Assembly (NCBI GenBank): GCA_041747855.1
Contig: JBGTEJ010000054.1
Location: 1-6,465 of the forward strand
Source of the DNA: ZC4RG35 sp041747855
Lineage (GTDB): Bacteria; Actinomycetota; Acidimicrobiia; Spongiisociales; ZC4RG35
Length of the DNA stretch: 6,465 nucleotides
Direction: 5' to 3'
The position numbers and the translations under genes are program-made. The notes beneath the pieces are model-generated. The model was not told the origin of the DNA and did not search any database. It worked only from the letters and a program-made list of their open reading frames with translations. Shown here one piece after another: positions 1-5,901 of the stretch (position 1 is its first letter; the number at the start of each line of letters is the position of its first letter).

Positions 1-370
1 GGAAGGCAAGCCCGGTTGCGAGAACGGCCAGGGTGCGCCCGATTCCGACCTCCCAGATCTTGAAGCCCTGGAGCCGCCGACCTCTTCCCAATGGACTCTC
101 AGACGCCACTCCGAGGAAGAAGCCTCCAGCCAATCCAACTATGAGACCGGAGATGACCAGAGGCCCGGTTGTCATTTCAGGCTCGACATCGACGATGCCC
201 AGACCTGCAAGCAAGACCGGGATGGCCAGCCCAACCAGAACGGAACCGGCGACCATCAGACCGACAGCGGCCACCGTCCCCACCGCGCCATAAGCCAGGA
301 TGGCGTAGTACTTAACGGTGGCGAACCCCGAACGACGGGTCTCAACATCTGTCATCGTCAACTCGGACAC
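1..370 (-). CDS. Multi-pass membrane protein of unknown function (C-terminus outside window)
   Basis: I do not recognise the family. Only the first 123 codons lie in the window; the frame is open to the left edge. The N-terminus is a short polar stretch (about residues 1-20, with TRR at 11-13). It is followed by a long hydrophobic, Gly/Ala/Val-rich region at about 22-60 that could be one or two membrane segments, a second at about 69-89, a basic loop (GRGRR at 95-99) and the start of another segment at about 108-123. The basic loop suggests a cytoplasmic connection. I chose the GTG at 370-368 over the ATG at 355-353, because an AGGAG lies 7 nt before the GTG but 22 nt before the ATG. It lies downstream of hyuB on the same strand, separated by 210 bp, so it probably has its own promoter. 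That this is a real membrane protein gene is fairly sure; its role is unknown. Confidence 0.7.
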   Translation of the reverse strand, partial: MSELTMTDVETRRSGFATVKYYAILAYGAVGTVAAVGLMVAGSVLVGLAIPVLLAGLGIVDVEPEMTTGPLVISGLIVGLAGGFFLGVASESPLGRGRRLQGFKIWEVGIGRTLAVLATGLAF

Positions 371-377
371 TACCCCT

Positions 378-382
378 CTCCT
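378..382 (-). promoter_or_regulatory. Ribosome binding site AGGAG deciding a GTG start
   Basis: Read on the minus strand, AGGAG is followed by 7 nt and then the GTG at 370-368, which is in frame with the next ATG at 355-353. This near-ideal spacing moves the likely start five codons upstream of the ATG. Confidence 0.55.
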
Positions 383-481
383 ACCACGGCGTTGAAGTAC
401 CAACCGATCTGATGTGTCGTCGCCATGCCTGGCACGGGTGGGTTTGGACCTGCCTTTCACATCCCGGATTGGTGGAGTCGG

Positions 482-503
482 CGTTCATCACACCCGATGA
501 ACG
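482..503. repeat. Perfect 8-bp inverted repeat (hairpin) downstream of hyuB
   Basis: CGTTCATC at 482-489 and GATGAACG at 496-503 are perfect reverse complements separated by a 6-nt loop. The hairpin lies 78 bp past the hyuB stop and 112 bp before the start of the next minus-strand gene. No T-run follows on the minus strand, so it is not a classical intrinsic terminator. It could be a weak terminator, an mRNA 3'-end structure or an operator. Confidence 0.5.
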
Positions 504-580
504 TTCCGGTCTGCCTATCGGTTTCCCGACTCAGCCGATGCCTACGGATGGTTGCTGTTTCCAGACCTCGGGCACTCCTA

Positions 581-2113
581 TCACCGACCCCAACCCCCAC
601 CACCGGGTGTGAGCACAACCAGTCGATCACCCGGATTGACCTCGACGGTGACCTTTCCTGGGAGACGCTCGACGCCACCTGCGCTTCGATACAACCAGTC
701 TTCTCCCGTCGCGCCCGGTCCGCCACCGACCAGACCCCAGGGTGCGTTGCGCCGACGCTCCCCCATCAGCGAGAGCGTGGCTGCCCTCTCGAAAACGATC
801 TCACGCCGGATACCGTCACCACCCCGGTATCGACCATCTCCACCACTGTCATGCCGGAGGGTGTAGGCGACCACTTTGAAGGGGTAGTGGGTGTGCAATG
901 CCTCCACCGGCGTGTTCTGGGTGTTGGTCATTCCCGTGTGGATCCCGGACTGACCGTCGCGGTAGGGACGGGCACCCTGACCGCCGGCCACGGTTTCGTA
1001 ATAGGCAAAGTCGTCGTTGCCAATCAGAACATTGTTCATGGTCCCCTGCGAAGCGGCCGGAACCCGGTCCGGGGCCGCCTGAGCCAGGGCACCGAGCAGG
1101 ACATCGGCGATCCTCTGACTGGTTTCGACATTTCCGGCAGCTACTGCAGCCGGGGGGTCGGCGTTGACGATGGTGCCGGGCGGCGCGGTCAGGCCGATTG
1201 GCCGATAGCAGCCTCCATTCGCCGGGATCGAAGGGTCAGTGGCGACCCGTACCGCGTAGTACAGACAGGAACGGGTAACCGCCTCGACCGCGTTGAAGTT
1301 GGCCTCCACCTGCTGGTCGGATCCGCTGAAATCGGCCCAGAGGGTTTCGCCGTCGACTGTTACAACGACCTCGATACCGACATCTCTAGGACCATGTTCC
1401 ATGACGTCACGGAAGTGGTAGCTCCCGTCCGGAAGGTCTCCGATGGCGGCACGCATCCTTCTCTCCCCGTAGGACAGGAGGGCATCCCCAATCAGCCTGA
1501 ATCGATCGACACCTTCAGAAGCGACCAACTCGGCCAGTCTCTTGCTGGCGGTGGCATTGGAGCCCATTTGGGCATCGAGGTCACCTTTGCGCTCCCACGG
1601 TGTCCTCGACGCCCTGACGAAGGGTTCCACGAAGGCTGCCGCCCACTTCCCATTCTCAACCGCGATCATCGGTGGGACCCGATGTCCCTCCTGGTCGATC
1701 GTGGTGGCGTGGGCTGGCATCGAACCGGGTGCCTCACCACCCACATCAGCATGATGGGCCCGATTTCCCACCCAGGCGATGTGGACACCGTCGACAAACA
1801 CTGGAGCGACGATGGTGAGATCGTTCAGATGTGTTCCACCCGCGAACGGGTCATTGACCGCGTACTGAATGCCCGGAATCGGATCGAAACGGTCGATGCA
1901 AGCCTTGACCGATTCCGGCATCGAACCGAGATGGACAGGGATGTGTTCGGCTTGTGCGAGCATCTCCCCTTCGGCGGTGAACACTGCGGCCGAGCAGTCT
2001 GCTCGCTCCTTGATGTTTGGTGAGAGCGACGTCCGACGCAGCACGCCACCCATCTCCGCAGCGATGGCGGTGAACCGGTGGCGAGCGACTTCGAGAGTGA
2101 CCGGATCGATCAT
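581..2113 (-). CDS. hyuB: Hydantoinase B / 5-oxoprolinase-type subunit (HyuB)
   Basis: This 510-residue protein is a full-length HyuB-family (hydantoinase B/oxoprolinase) subunit, which with HyuA forms an ATP-dependent cyclic-amide hydrolase, presumably cytosolic. Visible family motifs are: ERADCSAA at 36-43; NDPFAGGTHLND at 87-98; NRAHHADVGG with PGSM at 117-132; IPANGGCYRPI at 296-306; a Pro/Gly-rich segment with AGNVETSQR at 326-334; SQGTMNN at 355-361; NTPVEALHTHYPF at 400-412; RGGDGIRRE at 430-438; GERRRNAPWG at 451-460. Asp39, His95, Asp98 and His120/121 are plausible metal ligands by family analogy. The protein ends in the Gly-rich tail typical of the family. The ATG at 2113-2111 overlaps the AlkD-like stop as ATGA, and the protein beginning MIDPVTLEV matches the family N-terminus. 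A longer open frame to 2407 is read-through of alkD in another frame. The substrate cannot be told from sequence: hydantoins, N-methylhydantoins, 5-oxoproline and lactams are all used by relatives. Confidence 0.93.
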   Translation of the reverse strand: MIDPVTLEVARHRFTAIAAEMGGVLRRTSLSPNIKERADCSAAVFTAEGEMLAQAEHIPVHLGSMPESVKACIDRFDPIPGIQYAVNDPFAGGTHLNDLTIVAPVFVDGVHIAWVGNRAHHADVGGEAPGSMPAHATTIDQEGHRVPPMIAVENGKWAAAFVEPFVRASRTPWERKGDLDAQMGSNATASKRLAELVASEGVDRFRLIGDALLSYGERRMRAAIGDLPDGSYHFRDVMEHGPRDVGIEVVVTVDGETLWADFSGSDQQVEANFNAVEAVTRSCLYYAVRVATDPSIPANGGCYRPIGLTAPPGTIVNADPPAAVAAGNVETSQRIADVLLGALAQAAPDRVPAASQGTMNNVLIGNDDFAYYETVAGGQGARPYRDGQSGIHTGMTNTQNTPVEALHTHYPFKVVAYTLRHDSGGDGRYRGGDGIRREIVFERAATLSLMGERRRNAPWGLVGGGPGATGEDWLYRSAGGVERLPGKVTVEVNPGDRLVVLTPGGGGWGR

Positions 2114-2811
2114 CTCTCCACCAGTGCCTTGATGTTCTTGGTCGCCTCCCTGAAGCTCAGAGGGGAGAGGATGTCCCGATTGTCGATGGCGAAGCGTGCA
2201 ACTGCCTCGGGATCCGTCCAGGCGTAGTCCCGCAGTCCCCAGCCGATGGCCTTGCGTATGAAGAACTCCTTCTCGTGCGCACGCCTGAGGCAAAAGCCGA
2301 AGAGACGTTCCCGGTCGGTCCTTTCCTTTGCACCGACCTGGCAGATGATGGCCGACCTCCGCAGCCAGACCACCTCGTCGTCGACCCAGGCCTCGACCTC
2401 CGGCCACACATCGTCAGGGTGGTGGATGACAAGATGACGTATCAGATGGGTCGCCACCTCATCGACATAGTCCCACCAGGCACCCTCGACTATCAGACGA
2501 CGGTAGAGAGGAAGGGATGACGGGACGATGTACTCACGATGAGCGCCTGCCACCCCCAATGCCAGATACTTCTCTTCCCGATGCGGTAGCTGCCACAGAC
2601 CCACCACCAGAGCCTCGTATGTGACGCGATCGTGGGGCGCGAAGTCACGCACCAGACTCCTGAGAACAGGTGTGCGCGCCGGTTTCTGCACCCCGTAGAA
2701 GGGCACCTCCGTCTTCATATATGCCTGCATTCCGGCCGCCTTGTCCGAGTTGGCCAATTCGGTGAGAGACCTGGTGACATAGGTTCGTGCCTCGGCGAGC
2801 AGGTCAGACAC
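2110..2811 (-). CDS. alkD: AlkD-like DNA alkylation repair glycosylase
   Basis: This 233-residue protein matches the AlkD family (DNA alkylation repair enzyme, HEAT-like helical repeats) in length and along its whole sequence. AlkD enzymes remove N3- and N7-alkylated purines from DNA without flipping the base. Diagnostic segments are: VPFYGVQKP at 36-44; HREEKYLALG at 77-86; WWDYVDEVA at 112-120; WLRRSAI at 149-155; EFFIRKAIGWGLRDYA at 182-197. Trp113, Asp117, Arg152 and Trp191 fall where characterised AlkD has its catalytic and lesion-contacting Trp, Asp, Arg and Trp, so an active glycosylase is expected. The C-terminal segment LSFREATKNIK (218-228) is also family-like. It starts with GTG, has GGAG 7 nt upstream, overlaps the end of hyuA by 8 nt, and its TGA overlaps the hyuB ATG. 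The odd point is its place between two hydantoinase subunit genes. Confidence 0.93.
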   Translation of the reverse strand: MSDLLAEARTYVTRSLTELANSDKAAGMQAYMKTEVPFYGVQKPARTPVLRSLVRDFAPHDRVTYEALVVGLWQLPHREEKYLALGVAGAHREYIVPSSLPLYRRLIVEGAWWDYVDEVATHLIRHLVIHHPDDVWPEVEAWVDDEVVWLRRSAIICQVGAKERTDRERLFGFCLRRAHEKEFFIRKAIGWGLRDYAWTDPEAVARFAIDNRDILSPLSFREATKNIKALVER

Positions 2812-4681
2812 GACTGATCTCCAGTGTCCCGTCGCCGAGGACCAGGAGATGCTCGTCGGGTGCGAGGAGGATTGCTGAGGTTTCTTCCACTACAACACCA
2901 GGCCCCGAAATCTCGGTGTCTGCGGCGAGAGACTTCCGTTGCCAGACTCCATCACGGCCAGCAGGTCGGCCCTCTTCGAGTCCGGGAGTGACCTGACTCC
3001 ACTTCAGAGGTGGGTCACCCGCAGCCCAAGCCCGCACGGTGACCACTTCCACCGGCTCGCCCGAGCGGATGAAACCGAAGCTTCGGTGGTGTGACTCTTC
3101 AAAAGCTCTGCGGATTGCGGGCCAACTGGTGAGCGCACGCACTTCGAGCTCATGTGACTGCCCGGCGTACCGACAATCGAAGGTCAACCCCATCCCGGTC
3201 GGATTGGACCCGAAAAGGCCCACGTATCCCTCTTCGACCGCTCGGATCATCATCTCGGCATGAATCGATAGCGCGGCATCGGACTCCGGGAGCATGACCG
3301 TGCGAGCGGTGTCTGCCCGTGGTGCCGCGAGGAGGAGTCCGAGGGCCGAGAAGACACCGGAGAGTGGCGGTATCAGCACCTTCGGGATGTCCAATCGACG
3401 TGCCAGCCGGCTCGCATGAAGCCCTCCAGCTCCACCGAAGGCAATGAGAACGGTATCGCGCGGGTCGGTGCCCTCCTCCACGGTCACCGTTCTCAACGCA
3501 TGCTCCATGTGGCTGTCTACGACCTCCAGGATGCCGGCGGCGGTGTCTTCAGTCGAGAGTCGAAGGCTGATCCCCACATCCGACACTGCCCGGGTTGCAA
3601 GGGCCATGCTCACCGGAAGTCTCCCGGCAAGAGCGATGTCCGAAGGAAGGTGACCGAGCACCAAATTGGCGTCGGTGACCGTGGGTTCGGTACCCCCGGA
3701 TCCGTAGGCAGCAGGGCCCGGCTTGGCTCCGGCCGACCGAGGACCCACCCTAAGAGCCCCCCCAGCATCCACCCAGCCGATACTCCCCCCTCCGGCCCCG
3801 ATCGTCTTCACCGGAACCGAGGGCACGCGGTTGACCCGACCTGCCACATTGTGGCCAGACCCAACCGGAGAGACGCCAGCGACGATCCGGCAGACGTCCG
3901 TGGAGGTTCCACCCATGTCGAAGGAGATGGCTGCAGTGTGCCCGTGATGATTAGCCAGTGCCGCAGCGGCAACGACCCCTCCGGCCGGACCCGATAGCAC
4001 CAGCCGCGCCGCCGAGTTCGAGGCCTGGGAAAAGGGCAGCAAACCTCCGGCTGAGGTCATCACGAGAGAACGGGCGATCGGCAGATCGGACGAGAGACTC
4101 TCGAGGTAATAGCCAACCGAGGGTGTCAGGTAGGCCGACAAGACCCCGGTGGCGATCCTCTCATACTCTCTGAACTCGGGGGATGTCTCAGTCGCGGAAA
4201 CAACGCGGACCCCTAGACCCGCTCTGATGTGCCCAGCAAGTTCATTCTCGACTGTCGGATCGAGATAGGCATCGATCAGTCCGACCGCGACCACCTCGGG
4301 TTCCAGGACCCGCAGTTGGCTCAGTACTTCCTCGACATCGCCCCGAAAGCCGAGACGCATATCACGTGTTACGAGAGGGTTCGGACGATCGACACTCGCG
4401 TCATAGAGCGAGGGACGATCCTGGCGGGAAATCTCGATCAGGTCTTCGAAGCCTTCACCGGTCACCAGGGCCACCCTGGCGCCTTTCTCCTCCAGCAGGG
4501 CATTGGTCGCTGCGGTGGTGCCGTGGAGAAGGGTGTCGTCGGGTCCCCACACGACGGCTCCGAGCACACCTTCGGCCTGGTCGGGCGTGGTCGGCACTTT
4601 GAAGCCATCGAGAGCACCATCGTCGAAAACGACGATGTCGGTGAATGTCCCACCGACGTCGATCCCGACGATTCGAGACAC
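2804..4681 (-). CDS. hyuA: Hydantoinase A / 5-oxoprolinase-type ATP-binding subunit (HyuA)
   Basis: This 625-residue protein is the ATP-binding partner of HyuB and carries the actin-like ATPase fold of the hydantoinase A/oxoprolinase family. The N-terminal domain begins with the phosphate-binding motif GIDVGGTFTD at 6-15, followed by HGTTAATNALLEEKGA at 53-68 and EISRQDRPSLYD at 83-94. The central domain has SGPAGGV at 230-236, the second phosphate motif SFDMGGTSTDV at 253-263, TIGAGGGSI at 293-301, a stretch around 312-326 (VGPRSAGAKPGPAAY), TVTDANLVLG at 334-343 and AFGGAGGLHA at 414-423. The C-terminal domain runs from about 500. It is slightly shorter than many relatives (roughly 650-700) but has no obvious gap in its motifs. 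The GTG start is firm: an in-frame TAG lies two codons upstream, and GAGGG sits 6 nt before the GTG. It is the first gene of the hyuA-alkD-hyuB operon. The substrate is undetermined. Confidence 0.94.
   Translation of the reverse strand: MSRIVGIDVGGTFTDIVVFDDGALDGFKVPTTPDQAEGVLGAVVWGPDDTLLHGTTAATNALLEEKGARVALVTGEGFEDLIEISRQDRPSLYDASVDRPNPLVTRDMRLGFRGDVEEVLSQLRVLEPEVVAVGLIDAYLDPTVENELAGHIRAGLGVRVVSATETSPEFREYERIATGVLSAYLTPSVGYYLESLSSDLPIARSLVMTSAGGLLPFSQASNSAARLVLSGPAGGVVAAAALANHHGHTAAISFDMGGTSTDVCRIVAGVSPVGSGHNVAGRVNRVPSVPVKTIGAGGGSIGWVDAGGALRVGPRSAGAKPGPAAYGSGGTEPTVTDANLVLGHLPSDIALAGRLPVSMALATRAVSDVGISLRLSTEDTAAGILEVVDSHMEHALRTVTVEEGTDPRDTVLIAFGGAGGLHASRLARRLDIPKVLIPPLSGVFSALGLLLAAPRADTARTVMLPESDAALSIHAEMMIRAVEEGYVGLFGSNPTGMGLTFDCRYAGQSHELEVRALTSWPAIRRAFEESHHRSFGFIRSGEPVEVVTVRAWAAGDPPLKWSQVTPGLEEGRPAGRDGVWQRKSLAADTEISGPGVVVEETSAILLAPDEHLLVLGDGTLEISRV
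2819..2822 (-). promoter_or_regulatory. Ribosome binding site GGAG inside the 3' end of hyuA
   Basis: On the minus strand GGAG sits 7 nt before the GTG start of the AlkD-like gene, inside the last codons of hyuA. It supports the GTG at 2811-2809 as the real start and translation from the same mRNA as hyuA. Confidence 0.6.
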
Positions 4682-4685
4682 TGGC

Positions 4686-4691
4686 TACCCT
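4686..4691 (+). promoter_or_regulatory. Possible -10 element for a leaderless Nfu-domain mRNA
   Basis: TACCCT fits the actinobacterial TANNNT -10 pattern and ends 6 nt before the ATG at 4698. That is the spacing expected when transcription starts at or next to the start codon. There is no Shine-Dalgarno match before this ATG, which agrees with a leaderless transcript. I found no good -35, so this is tentative. Confidence 0.3.
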
Positions 4692-4692
4692 C
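4688..4692 (-). promoter_or_regulatory. Ribosome binding site GAGGG of hyuA
   Basis: On the minus strand GAGGG precedes the hyuA GTG by 6 nt. It lies inside the 16-bp gap to the divergent Nfu-domain gene, so the hyuA promoter and leader must overlap that gene's coding sequence. Confidence 0.5.
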
Positions 4693-4697
4693 GCTCC

Positions 4698-4955
4698 ATG
4701 GCAGTGCAGGTCTCCCCCACTCCTAATCCGTTGGCGATGAAGTTCGTCGTCGGGTCGCCCGTCGGTGGTCCGACGACGGTGAAACCCGACTCGGCCCCGA
4801 CCGAGGGGTATCTCGCCAACCTGGTGGCGATACCCGGAGTGGCCAGTGTCTTCATAACCGCCAACTTCGTCACAGTCTCCAAGGTCGCCTCCGCCGAATG
4901 GGAAGCCATTCTCGCGCAGGCGGTCCCGATCCTGGAAAGAGAGTTCGGCGAATAG
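4698..4955 (+). CDS. Stand-alone Nfu/NifU N-terminal domain protein
   Basis: This 85-residue protein matches the N-terminal domain of Nfu-type iron-sulfur scaffold proteins along its whole length. Family features are: the opening QVSPTPNPLAMKFVVG (4-19); a Pro-rich middle; LVAIPGVASVFITANFVTVSK (42-62), which resembles the family's IPGV-x-V-F/F-x-T-V-x-K pattern; a Trp at 68 in the last helix (EWEAILAQAV). The C-terminal CxxC domain that binds the cluster in full Nfu proteins is absent, and there is no cysteine at all, so this protein cannot hold an Fe-S cluster through Cys ligands. Small single-domain versions are known in bacteria; their role is unclear, possibly contact with Fe-S client or scaffold proteins. 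The frame is open upstream to 4503; I chose the ATG at 4698 because the family homology begins there. It is divergent from hyuA (16 bp) and convergent with the next gene (9 bp between stops). Confidence 0.85.
   Translation: MAVQVSPTPNPLAMKFVVGSPVGGPTTVKPDSAPTEGYLANLVAIPGVASVFITANFVTVSKVASAEWEAILAQAVPILEREFGE
4745..4778. repeat. 9-bp inverted repeat inside the Nfu-domain gene, upstream of hyuA
   Basis: CGTCGTCGG at 4745-4753 and CCGACGACG at 4770-4778 are perfect reverse complements with a 16-bp spacer. A nested alternative hairpin pairs CGTCGG at 4760-4765 with CCGACG at 4770-4775 over a 4-nt loop. It lies 64-97 bp upstream of the hyuA start, where a promoter or operator could sit. It is also inside a coding region rich in Val, Gly and Thr codons, so codon composition may explain it. 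Confidence 0.3.
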
Positions 4956-4964
4956 ATCGTCGAG

Positions 4965-5777
4965 TCAGGGCACGACCACAGTTCGGGGCCGGATGACCCC
5001 GTCAGCACTAGTGACCATCGCCACAACCATCCACCTACCGTCGGGGAGTTGCTCCCCTCCGACCACGGTTCCGTGGCTTTCCTCGACCCCGAGACGAATG
5101 GTGTCGGGGACCGAAGACATCGCCATCGGATAGGGAGTCAATGAAGGCACCGGCATCACCCGCGGTGGTCGGATCACCCTTGGGTGACCATCCGCACCGA
5201 TCACGACCTCGACCACAATCCGCAATGGTGGCTGACGAACAAAGCCTTCCGAGGGTGCCGCAGACATTGAGCGAACCACGATCTCGACTTCATAGGTGAA
5301 AGGGGCGATCTCGGTCACGGCTGCGGCCCCCACCCAGTCGACGAAGACCTGCGTGCCTTCGAGCGCCGTTGGAGTGGGCACACCCTGGGGAAGGAGCATT
5401 TCAAGGGTCTCCCTCGACGTGTCAGAACCGTCCACCGTCATGTACTCGACTGCGAACCACTCCGCATGGGCCGCGGCGTAGGCCAACATCCGGTCGTGGT
5501 CCACCGCATAGAGATCGGCTTCGCTTCTCAAGATCGGTGGTTGCAACAAGGTCGCTGGAACGGTGGGGACTGCTGCCTCCGGGGTCGTCGGTGGCGGCAT
5601 GACAACCGTTGCAGGTTGGCTCCGCACGAACGAAAAGGCAAGAGCCCCCACCACCACAGCCCCGGCCACATAGATCACTAGCCGGCTGTTGTCGCGGGGC
5701 GGCTGTTGCAGCGTCTCCCACGGAATCCGTTCGAAGACCTCGTCGCGATCACGCGGGGTCTCCCTGTCTCTGTCCAT
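4965..5777 (-). CDS. Single-pass membrane protein with extracytoplasmic domain, possibly VirB8/TcpC-like
   Basis: I do not recognise this 270-residue protein with certainty. It has a charged cytoplasmic N-terminus (about 1-32, very rich in Asp, Arg and Glu, with FERIPWE at 15-21) and one membrane helix at about 33-51. A Pro/Thr-rich linker follows (about 55-82, with PPPTTP at 61-66), then a soluble domain outside the membrane. Helical AYAAAHAEWFAVEYM (99-113) followed by beta-rich segments (VFVDWVGAAAVTEI, TYEVEIVVRSM, PLRIVVEVVIG) resembles the NTF2-like layout of VirB8/TcpC-type transfer proteins. That resemblance is only an impression. I chose the ATG at 5777-5775 because GGGAG lies 6 nt upstream and a promoter fits just before it. 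A longer frame to 5975 would run through the promoter and into the divergent gene. Confidence 0.75.
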   Translation of the reverse strand: MDRDRETPRDRDEVFERIPWETLQQPPRDNSRLVIYVAGAVVVGALAFSFVRSQPATVVMPPPTTPEAAVPTVPATLLQPPILRSEADLYAVDHDRMLAYAAAHAEWFAVEYMTVDGSDTSRETLEMLLPQGVPTPTALEGTQVFVDWVGAAAVTEIAPFTYEVEIVVRSMSAAPSEGFVRQPPLRIVVEVVIGADGHPRVIRPPRVMPVPSLTPYPMAMSSVPDTIRLGVEESHGTVVGGEQLPDGRWMVVAMVTSADGVIRPRTVVVP

Positions 5778-5783
5778 AATCCT

Positions 5784-5788
5784 CTCCC
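5784..5788 (-). promoter_or_regulatory. Ribosome binding site GGGAG deciding the start at 5777
   Basis: On the minus strand GGGAG lies 6 nt before the ATG at 5777-5775. It supports this start over upstream in-frame starts reaching 5975, none of which would leave room for the divergent promoter region. Confidence 0.6.
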
Positions 5789-5802
5789 TTTGCTCCCGGT
5801 CG

Positions 5803-5831
5803 AACCTACGGAACCGACAGGTCAAGTTCAA
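5803..5831 (-). promoter_or_regulatory. Predicted sigma-70-type promoter for the minus-strand membrane protein
   Basis: On the minus strand a -35 TTGAAC (5831-5826) and a -10 TAGGTT (5808-5803) are separated by exactly 17 nt. Transcription would start near 5796, giving a leader of about 20 nt that contains the Shine-Dalgarno. The match to housekeeping consensus is partial but the spacing and position fit well. Confidence 0.5.
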
Positions 5832-5837
5832 GAGGGT

Positions 5838-5890
5838 CGTTAGCGGCACTTTCCATTCCAACCCCGGGAACTCGTCGACCTTCGCTAACG
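5838..5890. repeat. Perfect 8-bp inverted repeat in a divergent promoter region
   Basis: CGTTAGCG at 5838-5845 and CGCTAACG at 5883-5890 are perfect reverse complements, 37 bp apart, in the 124-bp gap between two divergent genes. One arm is just upstream of the minus-strand -35; the other overlaps a TANNNT-like sequence (TAACGT, 5886-5891) just before the plus-strand ATG. It could be a two-site operator for a dimeric or looping regulator. Confidence 0.35.
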
Positions 5891-5901
5891 TCAAGCAAGT
5901 A

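Larger units (their letters stand above)
371..580. other. Intergenic region between hyuB and the membrane protein gene
   Basis: This 210-bp stretch holds no gene I can support; the small plus-strand frames through it are parts of longer antisense frames. It must carry the end of the hyu operon transcript and probably the promoter of the minus-strand membrane protein gene. I found no convincing -35/-10 pair. The only clear structure is the hairpin at 482-503. Confidence 0.5.

Noticed and set aside
425..2023. Long plus-strand open frame of 532 codons antisense to hyuB
   Set aside because: Its translation has no recognisable motif and is rich in Arg, Gly and His as expected of a GC-rich antisense frame. 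The opposite strand encodes a full set of HyuB motifs.
2114..2407. 98-codon N-terminal extension of hyuB
   Set aside because: The extra residues are an out-of-frame reading of the AlkD-like gene, rich in Gly, Arg and Leu. HyuB homology begins at the ATG at 2113.
3416..3997. 193-codon plus-strand open frame antisense to hyuA
   Set aside because: No motif is visible and the region encodes the conserved core of HyuA on the other strand.
581..4681. Acetone/acetophenone carboxylase instead of hydantoinase/oxoprolinase
   Set aside because: Those enzymes share HyuA/HyuB-like subunits but need additional or larger subunits, and none is present. The order and lengths fit the HyuA/HyuB pair better, though the substrate stays open.
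4503..4697. 65-codon N-terminal extension of the Nfu-domain protein
   Set aside because: These codons are antisense to hyuA, and the Nfu_N family N-terminus matches the ATG at 4698.
4229..4726. 165-codon plus-strand open frame antisense to the hyuA 5' half
   Set aside because: It runs across the hyuA start and into the Nfu-domain gene in a different frame, with no family resemblance.
4956..4964. Possible terminator between the convergent genes
   Set aside because: Only 9 bp separate the two stop codons and I saw no stem-loop with a T-run around the junction.
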